A stretch of 64,000 nt of DNA. Source: Lutjanus erythropterus (taxonomy: Eukaryota; Chordata; Actinopteri; Lutjaniformes; Lutjanidae). The notes beneath the pieces were generated by a model. It had not been told where the DNA came from and did not search any database. It worked only from the letters and a program-made list of their open reading frames with translations. A program made the translations under genes and the position numbers. Shown in pieces: positions 13,192 to 24,000 of this stretch (the first letter of the stretch is position 1; the number at the start of each line of letters is the position of its first letter). The stretch covers positions 24,389,158 through 24,453,157 of the forward strand of contig CM034612.1 of assembly GCA_020091685.1 (NCBI GenBank). Reading direction: 5' to 3'.

Positions 13192-16100
13192 ATAAATTTG
13201 CTTATGGTATGAATGTTGACTGTACTGTGATACTGTGGGAGAGCCCTCACTTTGCTTGACCAAAAAGCAACATAATAAAAAGTTAGAACAAAACATTTTA
13301 AGCACAGAAAAAGGACCAATAAGGTCAGAGCTTTATCATATTAGAAGATATACGGCAAACTAAGCTGAACACAGTGCACACAGACAACTTTGGTTTGCTT
13401 GTAAGAATTCACTAGTGACCACAGTGAAGAGGAGGAGTTGGTTTAAAAAACAAAAACAAAAAACAACTTTTAACTACCATTACATGGACGTGGTTCAGGT
13501 TGCAGAACAAGCACATAGCGACAATGTGCAAATCATGTCAGATGACAGTGGTTATAAGTGGTGTCTGTACTATGTGAAATGTGTCCTAGTAGTGCAGTTA
13601 AGTATAGTTACCATCCATGTTTGTAGTCTAGACAAGGGGTAAGAATTTACAGTGTTCTCTGATTATTTTAACCTGCATCATATCATAATCTGATCTAGGG
13701 TAACCAAATGACTACTTTATTTATTGTACTGAAGTATTTTAGACAATTCAACACAGGCTGTGACTAAACTTCTCTCGCTGAAATTCCCAACACATCTGGT
13801 AATCCAGCTGCTTCATGATCTGTGTTTTCCTATCCAGCTGGGCTGCCTTTAATGGGCAGACACAAACAAACTGGGCTGCTTATGATTACTGTTCATTATC
13901 TATAAACTGTGTGCTGCATTATGTAATCGAGAATTTCCTACCAAAACTGGGTGACTTCATAGACTGAAATCAATCGGGCAACACTGCATCTAAACCTGCT
14001 CTGATGAAGGAGTATTTTTTTCCGAACTTCCAAACAGATTACCTGAGTGGCAGACCATGATACAGACAGGACCTGAGCTGAATAATAATGAAAGAGGTGT
14101 TATGTTGTCGCCGTCTCACCTCTCTGAACTTCTGCAGGTAAAGCTTCAGGGGCTCCACGTACATGTCGAAGCCCAGCGTGGACATGGCGAACAGGATGTC
14201 CTCCCCGTTGATGGTCTTCCTCTTCTCCTGGTGGCAGCGCTCGCTCGCCTCTGACGTGATGAAGCTGATGAACTCGCTCACACACTCCTGCACACACTCC
14301 TTGGCGTCTTTTGCAATCTGTGAAGGAAAGAAGCAAATTACAGAAAGTGGGCTACCATTATTTTTACTGAACTTATAAATGCACTTTTCCCCACCGCCCA
14401 GTAAATGAATAGTCATAAAAACGTGCTGGGTCATCAGCAGGCAGTCAACTTCTCTTGATTCCATCGCTCAAGTGATAACGTGCACCATGTGGCCCAAATA
14501 AAAGTTCATAGTGAGAAACAGTACAGAAAGCTCCATCGGCTGGTTCAGTGACAAACAAGTAAAAATAGCTTGGACTGGCTGGACAACAAAGACTCTGAGG
14601 CTGCACAGCAAAGTGTACTTTAAAGCTCCACCTCCACTCAGACATGCGTTTCCCTTATTGTTCCTTCACTTGGATGCGGAATGATGCATGTGCAGAGTTT
14701 GACAGTAGAAGGTTGTTTTCACTTCCTGAAAACATCCTGTGCTCAACTTAAAGGTGCCCTGGGGAGTTTTCTTGCAAACAAACAAAACTTATATTAACAT
14801 TCAGTGGTTCTGTGCACTTGAGCTCAAACAAACATGTTGAATTTATTTCCTTCTTGAGAAAACATTTGCAAAACAGGTTTTTTGACTTTGAATTTCTGAT
14901 TTGAAATATGGCTGTACTGAAGAGTTCAAAGCTATATTCATAATGTTGACATGCAAATTCTCAATCTAAAATGTATTTTTTTTGCATGTCTGTGCATTCT
15001 GTTTTAACTTTGTATTTCTGCATGGTTGAAGATAAAGATTGGGTTACGCTAAGATTATTACTATTACACTATTTATACAGTTAGACTCCAGTAGTGGTTG
15101 TGTAGGATTGTTTCTGACTCATGTGATCCAAACGTTTTCAATAACCACAGAGAGTTGTAAAATTCAAAAGGCAAAAAGATAGATGTAATCATTTCCAAAT
15201 TTAGAATGTCCTCCAAAATAAGATTTTAGTCAACTACAAGTAGTCGGCTCAAGGCATTAGTCTGTGCACATTTATGATATGAATTTTATTATTTAAATAT
15301 ATGTTTTTGGGGCACAAGGCAAGGAACCTGTTAAATGCTAATGCAAAAGTGGTGATTCTGAATGTGTCCACCAACACCAGCAATGGAGATTATTTCTGCA
15401 ACTAACGAATAAATGAAAGTGTGATTGTCAAAGACTCTTATCACAACTAACAGTTTGGTCAACTACGAGGTGGCAGCCCTATCCAAAATTCACAACATGT
15501 TTTCATCCAACAAAATATTTTGCTTGAATACATATTTGTTGGTGTTAAGCCTCTCAATAACAACATTTATACTGCGGCAAAAAGTAAAGGCCACACAAAG
15601 GGAACCCTGCACCTGTATTAACTGGGTGGTTTAAAAGCAATACGACAGCACCATAAATGACATTTATAAGCACAATAACATAATGTAAAATAAAGGGAAT
15701 AAAACAAACAATGATACCTCTCTACTTTTTAAAGAATTTTACACAAAATAATTTAACTTTTCTTTTGGAAAAAAAAAACTACAAGTATGATTAAATATCT
15801 TAAAACATGTCTGGATGGGATCTTAAAAATGACTCCTGCTCTGTCACTTGGAGAGAGACAAACAAGTTCAACATATAGGTGGACCTGCTCCACAAAATGA
15901 CTCACTTACTACTTTGAATTTTGTTAAAAAACAGAAAAAAACTGCTGCAATTTAACTGTGATGCACTGATTACCCCACTCAGAATAAATGTAATGATTAA
16001 AAAAAAAAAACATAATAAAATTGTGGTCTATTCCTGCTCACCTTTCCAGTCTGAGGAACGGCGTTCTTCATTATGCGAGCCACGTTGGCTATAGGAAGAT

Positions 16101-16369
16101 AGATGTCCTGCTCTCTGAAGTTCTCTTTGATCCCGCTGTCGTCATGGTCGTTCAGACTCTCCTCTGCATCGTCTATAGTTTAGAAAAAAAAAACACACAT
16201 ACATTAAAGAATCAGCTGTTTGTGACCAGAGCTGAAACACAAAACTGCTGGTTCTGCACTGTGGCTGCTCCTCACCATCTTGAGGCTGGAGGACGTAGTG
16301 ACCAGATGCCATGTACTCCCCAGTGATGCCCAGCTGGGAGGCGTCGGTGGTCGAGCTGTCTCCGTCCAT
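10401..16369 (-). CDS. NFYB: Nuclear transcription factor Y subunit beta (NF-YB / CBF-A), complete coding region
   Basis: NF-YB pairs with NF-YC through a histone fold; the dimer recruits NF-YA and binds CCAAT boxes. Coding exons, 5' to 3' on the minus strand: 16369-16276, 16172-16042, 14317-14120, 11690-11612, 10605-10526, 10433-10401. They join in phase to 204 residues (human 207). The start [14 protein letters not shown] follows directly on a splice acceptor, so the 5' UTR lies in an upstream exon; the human MTM start is two residues longer. Residues about 51-141 are the histone-fold domain, with [38 protein letters not shown] and [19 protein letters not shown] visible and intact. The tail ends in [10 protein letters not shown] and VQQIQFS as in mammals. 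It is tail to tail with HAL and head to head with the TXNRD-like gene. Identification is secure. Confidence 0.96.
10659..11522. mobile_element. Foldback piggyBac-type MITE in an NFYB intron
   Basis: The ends are inverted copies (TTAAAGGGATAGTTCAG at 10,659 and the complement of TTAAAGGGAGAGTTCAG ending at 11,522), with about 27 bp of near-perfect inverted repeat and TTAA at both borders. The internal arms (about 10,850-11,040 and 11,100-11,290) are also imperfect inverted copies, so the whole 864 bp can fold into a hairpin centred near 11,080. No transposase. Confidence 0.75.
12195..12525 (-). repeat. Dispersed AT-rich repeat family A, copy 2 (reverse)
   Basis: Reverse complement of the family A order, ending in ttagttgcagccctgg at 12,511-12,526. 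Lies in the NFYB intron between 11,690 and 14,120. Confidence 0.7.
13136..13188. repeat. (CA)n microsatellite
   Basis: About 26 pure CA units in an NFYB intron. Confidence 0.95.
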
Positions 16370-17439
16370 CTGGAACAAAAACACATTTCAGCATGTAAGG
16401 CTACAGAAATAGAACTGCAGAATCTGAATGTGCAGAGCATGTCAAATTCATTTCATGACATTACAACAGAAATTTGACTTGACAAAGCTTCCTACATTTA
16501 TTGAGGAGCAGACGATCTCCTTTTGAATTCAGTCAAATGCTGTTTTACTAAACTCTGAATGCTGACCTAAATTATTTAAAGCAGGGAGAAGTAAATAAAA
16601 TACTGAGAAACATCACTTTTGAGTAGATGACAAGCTACTCCCATACAGATTAAACACCAGAAATATACTTTTGAAGAAAATGCAAATGAGATGCCTCAGC
16701 TGTCTTCATGCCTTAATGCCTGAGTCTGAACCACACTTTACTCACTTTATTATTTTATAAGCAGACATTTGCTCTAGATTGGTTGGAAACTTTTGCTACA
16801 ATGATAATTTATTTAAGATAATTTGGTGCTCCTGTTGGACTGCTCTCAGGGTTTGTGTGTCCTGAATCACTTCACAATATTAAAATAAAACCAGACCCAT
16901 TGATAAACAAGTTGATGCCATCATCCACACAGATTCAATTCACTTATCTCTGTGCTGAGCAATCATCTTATGCAAGCTGTTGAGTTACTGGTAAACCCAA
17001 GATAGGGATTTAACTGATTTAGTGGGGGGAAAAGCAGAATATAGGTGTCAATGGAGGTTGCAAATTAGAAGGAACCCTGATCTTTGTATTTTCTGATCAT
17101 GAGCTGGGAGAACTTGTAGACAAAGTAGAAGTAGTGGTTGACTAATATGGGTATTACAAAGGACGATGCTGATAGGGAGCAGGGCAGCAGATGGGTGATA
17201 TATGGTGCTGATATCAAACCAATTAAAAGTCGCGTATGATTCCATTATTTACAAATATTTCAATCTAACATACATGGTTATCTCAACCACTAACATGTTC
17301 ATGGTTAAAGAAATAGACAAATAAATTTGGGTTAGATTTCAGAAGGTGACTGGTATTTAAGGGAGAGCAGGTACGGTATGTCAGAAGTCATTCAACTGCA
17401 TTTTTCTATACATTAATATATAGAAAAGCAAAGTCACGC

Positions 17440-18119
17440 TGCTTCCGGTGGACGACCATGTGACCTAACTTTGAACTGTAGTCTATGGTGAGAGACATAT
17501 TATTTTTTTCATCCTGTTTGAACTGAGCCATGAATCACACATACGATGATTGTCAACTTAAAGGATAATTTTAAAAGTCAGGGAAGTTGCTGTTTATCAT
17601 AACTGTAGTATCAGACTGTGAAGACACGTAATTAGGAAGACTACATACCAAGAATTACGTGAGTGATATAATGACTTTCTCCCTCCAAAAGCTAACATTG
17701 GCTGCTGAAGCTATGATGCCTGAGTGTTTTTGTGCAGTAATGCAGTCACACAACAACAGGTCTTACTTGTTCTTTCTCTTCCTGGATAATAAAAGGATCA
17801 GGAGTCACTGGATAAAACACCTCAGGTAAGATAACGTCACAAGGGACAGCCAGATTGATGTTGGTGACACACATTGTGCAAGACGAGAGATGTAGTTCAC
17901 CAAATGGTCTGACATAAAATGAAACCGAAACAAGACCTACCACAAACTGAGACCTTCTGGACATACAAAATTATGTTTTAAATTGACAAATAACAGATGT
18001 AATTCGTGGCACAGTTTAAACAGAGTCAAAAAATAATTTGTCTTTTGTCACAGATTATGGTTTATATATTTTTCAAAATTAGGTCCCATGGGGCACACAA
18101 GCAGGGGCATGACTTCACC
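17440..18119 (+). repeat. Dispersed repeat family B, copy 1 (NFYB intron 1)
   Basis: Aligns by eye with 43,757-44,285: ctggtggac, cacacatacgatgattgtcaa, agtatcagactg, tcttacttgttctttc, gagatgtagttcac, gggcacacaag, ggacttcac occur in the same order and orientation. Class unknown; no coding capacity. Confidence 0.7.
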
Positions 18120-18305
18120 TGTCTATTTTTAATTAATTTAATTTAATTATCCGATTCCAGCTTCTTAAATGTTAATATTTTATGTTTCTTTACCTCTCTT
18201 TGATAGAAAACTGAGCATCATGACATTTTATGGACCAAATGACTAATCGGTTCATCGAGACAATAATCAACAGAACAATTTGTTGTGTGTTGTAGCCCTA
18301 TTATG
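18120..18305 (-). repeat. Dispersed AT-rich repeat family A, copy 3 (reverse, shortened)
   Basis: Contains cagcttcttaaatgttaat, ctctctttgatagaaaactg and a terminal gttgtagcccta, matching copy 2. Confidence 0.6.
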
Positions 18306-19358
18306 CACAACCCCATAAAGACATGGGACTAATATCCGACTGCATACTTGATAAACATGAGTACATACAGTACATTTCATGCGGCATTGATTGTAAGGTT
18401 CAGGCATCATCCACAGTTAGCAACAGTCTCCCAGACAAAAGCACAACAGCAGCATGGGGTTGTTTTGAATCAGTAAAAACACTGACATCACAAAGGACAT
18501 GATGCAATTTTAAATCATTCAGATGTTTTCAATATAAAAGTTGGTGAAATGATTTCAGTGAATCTGTACTTATTGAATATTTTCAACACATTTTAACAAT
18601 ACTATGTTAATACCGGTAACATGATAATTTATGTCACTATCATCTCAATATGAAATTTTCATACTGTTTCATCTCTACATACAAAGGCTGTACACTTACA
18701 CTAAACAGCTGTAGCTATAAACTCTCAAATCATAATCCTATATCAGGTCAAGTGTTAAAAATGAACCACATGTGAGCTTTGCTTTGTGTGTTAAGGTGAG
18801 GAACTACTTTCTGCAGCTGAGCTCCCCATTCAACTCTTAGCTCATTGACTTGGCAAAAGAGCGGGTCTGGTATTGTCCCAAATGTTTGTGTTAAATGTTT
18901 CCATTTTAAATATACCAGCTAGCTGTCGCCTCTCTCACAGGACAGACGTATTTTCAGACGTGGGCTGCCAAAACCCCCTCCCTTAATATTACGCGCAGTT
19001 TTATATGATGAAATGCGTCTGAGAGCGCGCGGGGGTACATTATCACGACAAATTCAGAATTTGACACGAGCCTCGCATAGCTAGCTAACATTAGTTATGT
19101 TAGCATGATTAGCATTGTGACCTAGATGGAAAACGCGTAACTTAAACAGCTGTAAACCCGCGAAAGGTCACTTCACGTTAGCAACACGCCAAATGCATTG
19201 CTCTGTGTTTAGCTATCGTATGCTAACTAACGTTAGCAGCGAGTACGTGAGTGAGATATTAAGCTAACGTTAGCTAATGTTAACACAAGAATGGAGCCAG
19301 TTCACTTAATAAACAGGAGTCCAGCTGAATGAGGAGAGGCTGTCCAGCGGGCTGTTAC

Positions 19359-19640
19359 CTTGTGTAGTTAACCTGTTCAGGTACATAATGTCCCCTGAAT
19401 ATATTTTCATTCTGCGACTCGTGCCTGCAGACGCTGCGATGGCCTGTTCTTTGTCGTACCGAGCAGAGGAAGACATGGCCGGGGCCGAAATGTTAAACAG
19501 TCATTTTTTAAGTTTGTCCCGCTGGATACTTCCTGATGAGCAGCCCTCATTCACCCAGACAACAAATAAAAAATCAGACAGAGACGGACATTTCCATTCG
19601 AGCTAACGAGAAATCGGTTAGCAATCATTGGCCGGAGCCA
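19359..19640 (-). other. NFYB: Candidate NFYB 5' untranslated exon and transcription start region
   Basis: On the minus strand, CACAAG followed by GTAACA at 19358 is a good splice donor. Joined to the acceptor at 16370 it places AAG before ATGG, a good Kozak context. The upper limit is not defined by the sequence; the start site is assumed to lie near the CCAAT box at 19,627. Confidence 0.45.
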
Positions 19641-19850
19641 GGCACAAACCTGCAATGAAGCCCTGGTTGGTTACCTTCCTGAGACGGCTGTTTGGTTGGA
19701 CGGAAAATGGCTGCGAAAGGACCAGTCCCAGCGCGGAGCCGCGGCTGCGCTACCGCCTCCGGCCGGCAGAGGGCCGCGCTGCGTTCACGGACTCTTCGCA
19801 AGCTCCTACCTCACAGGTTGAAGTAAATTCAACAGTGGAAACATAGTAGT
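19380..19850. promoter_or_regulatory. CpG-rich promoter region between NFYB and the TXNRD-like gene
   Basis: A GC-rich, CpG-dense segment, most marked at 19,715-19,800 (repeated gccgc/ccgg), stands out against the AT-rich surroundings. It separates the divergently oriented NFYB and TXNRD-like genes. From 19,860 to 21,000 I see no gene; the first coding ATG of the next gene is at 21,064. Confidence 0.5.
19627..19631 (-). promoter_or_regulatory. NF-Y (CCAAT) box in the NFYB promoter
   Basis: On the minus strand the site reads GGCCAATGA, a full match to the NF-Y consensus RRCCAATSR. It is about 270 bp upstream of the candidate 5' exon donor and next to a CpG-rich stretch (19,680-19,800). NFYB may respond to its own product; this is inferred from the motif only. 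Confidence 0.5.
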
Positions 19851-21063
19851 TGAAACTGCACCATGGCTAATATTTAATCTTGTTCATTTGAGTGTGGTGG
19901 CCGAGTCCAAGTGTTTAAAATACGTATTTTCGTTGCTTTAGTTCCATATTAAAGGCCAAAGCACAGAATCGCAATATATATTCATAATTCCCACATTTAT
20001 AGTCGTACTGGAACGCACCTCCGCAAGTCCACGGGTTTCCCCGTAATTTTTTTTTAACTTCCCTGTGCTTTTCTCTCAAGGAAACTGTGCAGGTTGTTTT
20101 TTCCACGAATGTTTCAGTGGAAACAAACACTGTAGGTGTCTGAAGTGCTGCACCGAAGGCTAACCACAGAAAACCTATTTAGGCCTGAGGCGTCTTATGT
20201 GTAGAAAACTGTTCAGGACAGGGCAGACATTTCAACACAGACATTTCTTGACAAAATAAGGTAGGCAGTGTTACCCCGAACAGCTTTTCCTGTCAAGAAA
20301 AAACACAGACACGTGGGCAATTGCTTTACATCTATGGGTTTCAGATAGTTAACCATGTTTATTTGCTGTGCTTAAAGTGGGACTGTAGTTGGAGTGTGTC
20401 CGAATACAGCTGTTTAGTGAAGCACTTGCTTTGTCCACAAGGTGTCGCCATATAACCGTGAAAATAGTAAATGGTATTTTGTAAGTATTAATGCTCTTTT
20501 TGATGAGTTTGTATGTGCAATATAAAAAATACTAAATAAACAAACGAATTGTTTGTTGTGTTTGTACCTGAAAAGATTGTCTAGGATAACATAAATGTAT
20601 CCTGTTGAAGACAAAATGCATGGTGTTTTGTGTTTTGAAGAAATGCAGATCAACTTCAAAACTTGATGTATTCATGTAAAGATACAAAGTCAGTTATTTG
20701 TATTTGACACCTTAACCCTGTAATTCTGATTTTATTTTTATAATCTGTGGCTCAAAGTCTAAATGCTGCTGAATGCTTTTCCATCTTTGCACTAAACACA
20801 GAAACAAAACTTCTCTTCAATTTGTTGGCATAAAAATTCCATATTTTAAATTTTGACATCTGTACAGCTTTCATTGACATTCACTGACATTCTGTTAAGT
20901 GACGTCATCCAGTTCAACCCACATCTGGCCTGCAGTCAAAAAGAGCTCAGGGGCCAAAGTCCCTCCTCACTGCGGGTGTTTGTAGTGTTGATTTTGTGTG
21001 TCTGTGCTTCCAGGACTAACAGCAGAGGAAGTTTCCTGGTGTCTGGACTCATAGCGGTGAAAC

Positions 21064-24000
21064 ATGGAGCCGCCGACCGGGCCATCATCAGGGCCTTATG
21101 ACTACAACCTGCTGGTTATTGGAGGGAGCTCGGGAGGCCTGGCTGTGGCAAAGGTCAGCTTACTCACTTCTTACTGGGCTCTGCAGTCAGTCACAGAGGA
21201 ATTACTGGACATGGACTTGTTTTCTACCATTCAAACTGTGTTTTTTGCTGTTTTTGTTGTCTTTTTGAAGCAGACAGAAGACAGAAAGCAGGGCCAAGAG
21301 AAAGTGTAAATCCATGTATACTTACACATATTCATATACTCTTTTATACACTACATATTAGATGTGAATTTTGAAAGGGGTCACTGGCAGTGATGAACCT
21401 TCAGAGAATTATCTCATGAATCTGCAGCTCCTTTTGACTTTATAGAGCTTTATAGTGAGTTTCAGCTGATTGTTCAGCTGTCCGGCCACAACTTAATTTT
21501 TTTAGTTCTCTCTCACCAACTTGCCCGAAGCCAATTTTTACTTGCCCCCATGCAAATTGTTTTATTTATTAGCAATTATCAAAAACAACAGACCAAAATT
21601 AATTATCGTGTTTAATCTAGGGCTGCAAAATCTGTAACATTTCAGAAAATAGTGAAAACTGTCTATCCCAGTTTTCCAAGTCCAAGGTGATGCCTTAAAT
21701 GTCTCGTTTTGTCAGTCTAAAACCAGCAAATATTCAGTTTAATATTAGAATAATCAGAGAAAAGTGGGCAATCTCCATATTTGAGAGGCTGAAAGCAGCA
21801 TTTCTGCCCTTTTTTTGCATGAAAAATTAACAATTAATCTATTATAAAAATAATTTTTAGTTTAATTCTTTTTTACAAGCTGCCAGATTTGCTTGCCTGA
21901 CATGGCATTTTACTTGCCTCAGGGAAGTGGGCAATTGTTATTGTTGAGCCTTGAATAGGCAGCTGTTTTCAGAGAAGAAGCACTAAGAACCTACTGTGCA
22001 AGACCTCCCCAGCAGCAAACAGCAGACAGACACAGTTAGAGACTAGCTGGTGAACTTGGAGGAGCGTGTAGCAGCTAAAAAAAAAAAAAACCTCAGGAAA
22101 TGTTGGAGACCAAAAACAGAACAAAAAACGAGTGGCTAGAAACACAACTCAAATTTAATGACAAATTTGCTCCACAACTGCTGAAGGTGTAAATTAGCGG
22201 CTGTTGCCTAACAAGTTCCCAATATCAACTTAAAAGAATAGTCAAATACTTATTTAATTTTCATTTTGGGGTGAACTGTGCCTTTAAAAGTCTACTATCA
22301 GACATCTGATTTCAAAACTCTCCATTTATTTGCACTTGTACTTTCTGCAGTTTGAGTTTCAGCTGTAACCCCTGCTGAACTCCCAGCGGAGAGAGGACAC
22401 TCCACCAACTCAGCCTTATAATTACTGTTAATCCGGTCAATGAACGCACACACAGCTCAGATCATTATCATATTAATGGGCTTTATGGTAATGGGATGAT
22501 CTGTGATGATCAGCTCTAGAGGAAAGTGGAAATGAGATGAAGGGGCAGGAGCCGAGATTGTTGAGAAGGACAAATGCTTAACCCGTTTCAATATTTAATT
22601 TCCCTCTTTCTCTTTTGCGCGCCAGCCTCCGTGGCTCTCATTAATTCTGTTTTGCTCTCCTCTCGCTCCTTCAGGAAGCGGCAGGGTTGAGGAAGAAGGT
22701 GCTGATCCTTGACCTCTCCGCTCCCTCTCCAAGAGGCACCAAGAGGGGTGAGTGGATAATCGTCAGAGTCTGAAGAGTCGATTATGAATCATTCCTCTTC
22801 TCCTCTCTTCTCTTCTCAAAATTTGTAGACATGACATATATGTGGAAGTCCATTTCCAACAATGTGAGTTTCTCATTATTTTCTCATTATAAGTCATTGT
22901 TTTTGAGGTACTAAGCAATTATTTTGAGATACTACATCATTATTGTGAGATACTAAGTCATTATTTTGAGATATGGTCCATTATTTTAAGTTATAAGTTA
23001 TTATTTTGAGATACTAACTCATTAATTTGAGATACCACCTTATTATTTTGTGAAAGTTTCTCAGTATAATGACACAATCTTTTTTTCGTCACATAGGTGG
23101 AAATGTCTTTCCATAGTATCATACACTGTTTTTATTAAGTTGAAATGTGAAATTCTCCTATGTCATGCCTTTCCTTTCCTTTCCTTTCCTTTCCCTCCCT
23201 TCCCTTCCCTTCCCTTTCCTTTCCTTTCATGTCCTTTCATTTCATTTCCTTCCCTCCAGAACTGGGTGGTTCCACTCTCAACATAGACAGCATCAGGAAA
23301 TTTCTACAACAGGCATCTCTACTGGGACAAGCTGTTCAAGACTCTCAGAAATATGGCTGGAGGATCAAAGAGCATGGTAATTAAAACAAGGTCATTAATT
23401 GTTAATTGTGACAATTGTGAAGTTTTAAAATGAAATCAGGATCTGTAAAACCAAACTAGAAGTGACAACTTGAGACACTGCAGCGGTGTAAGAATAAGAA
23501 ATGTGACAAATTGACTCATGTGTAACAAGTATGCGCTGTCACTTCATGTCAGTGTGTCACGGCTGGAGCGAGCTGGTGGAGGCTGTGCAGCAGCAGGTGA
23601 AGACTCGCAGTCTGGAGCTGAAGAGGGAGCTGAAGAGATGTGGAGTGTTTTACCTCAATGCTCGTGGAGAGATAGTAGCACCTCACACAGTTGAGGTAAA
23701 CACTTAAAATCCAGCTCTGTGACGGAAATAATGCTGAAAATGATCAAGCCTTTAACATTATTACCTTTTTGCAGTATTATTTCAGACATTTTAGCCTCTA
23801 TCAGACAGGGATGAGGTGGCTGAAGTGCAATAAAAGGTCCCCAGATCAACTTGAATTAGTGTCTTTGTGATTATATGGCCTAAGGCCTTGAGATCACCAG
23901 AATTCCCCAACTGTTGCCCCAAGTAGGACTGTTGAATCTTTGGTTGATCACTAGCTTGCAGTAAAAGTCAGGGCTCCACAATAAGGCTTGTTAACTTGTG

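Noticed and set aside
19388..19846. Two plus-strand frames of 72 codons between NFYB and the TXNRD-like gene
   Set aside because: They lie in the CpG-rich promoter, have no recognisable domain and no splice link to exon 1 at 21,064.
23260..23376. Frameshift or sequencing error explaining the lost CVNVGC
   Set aside because: The altered codons align one for one with the family, with no indel, and seven or more separate substitutions are needed.
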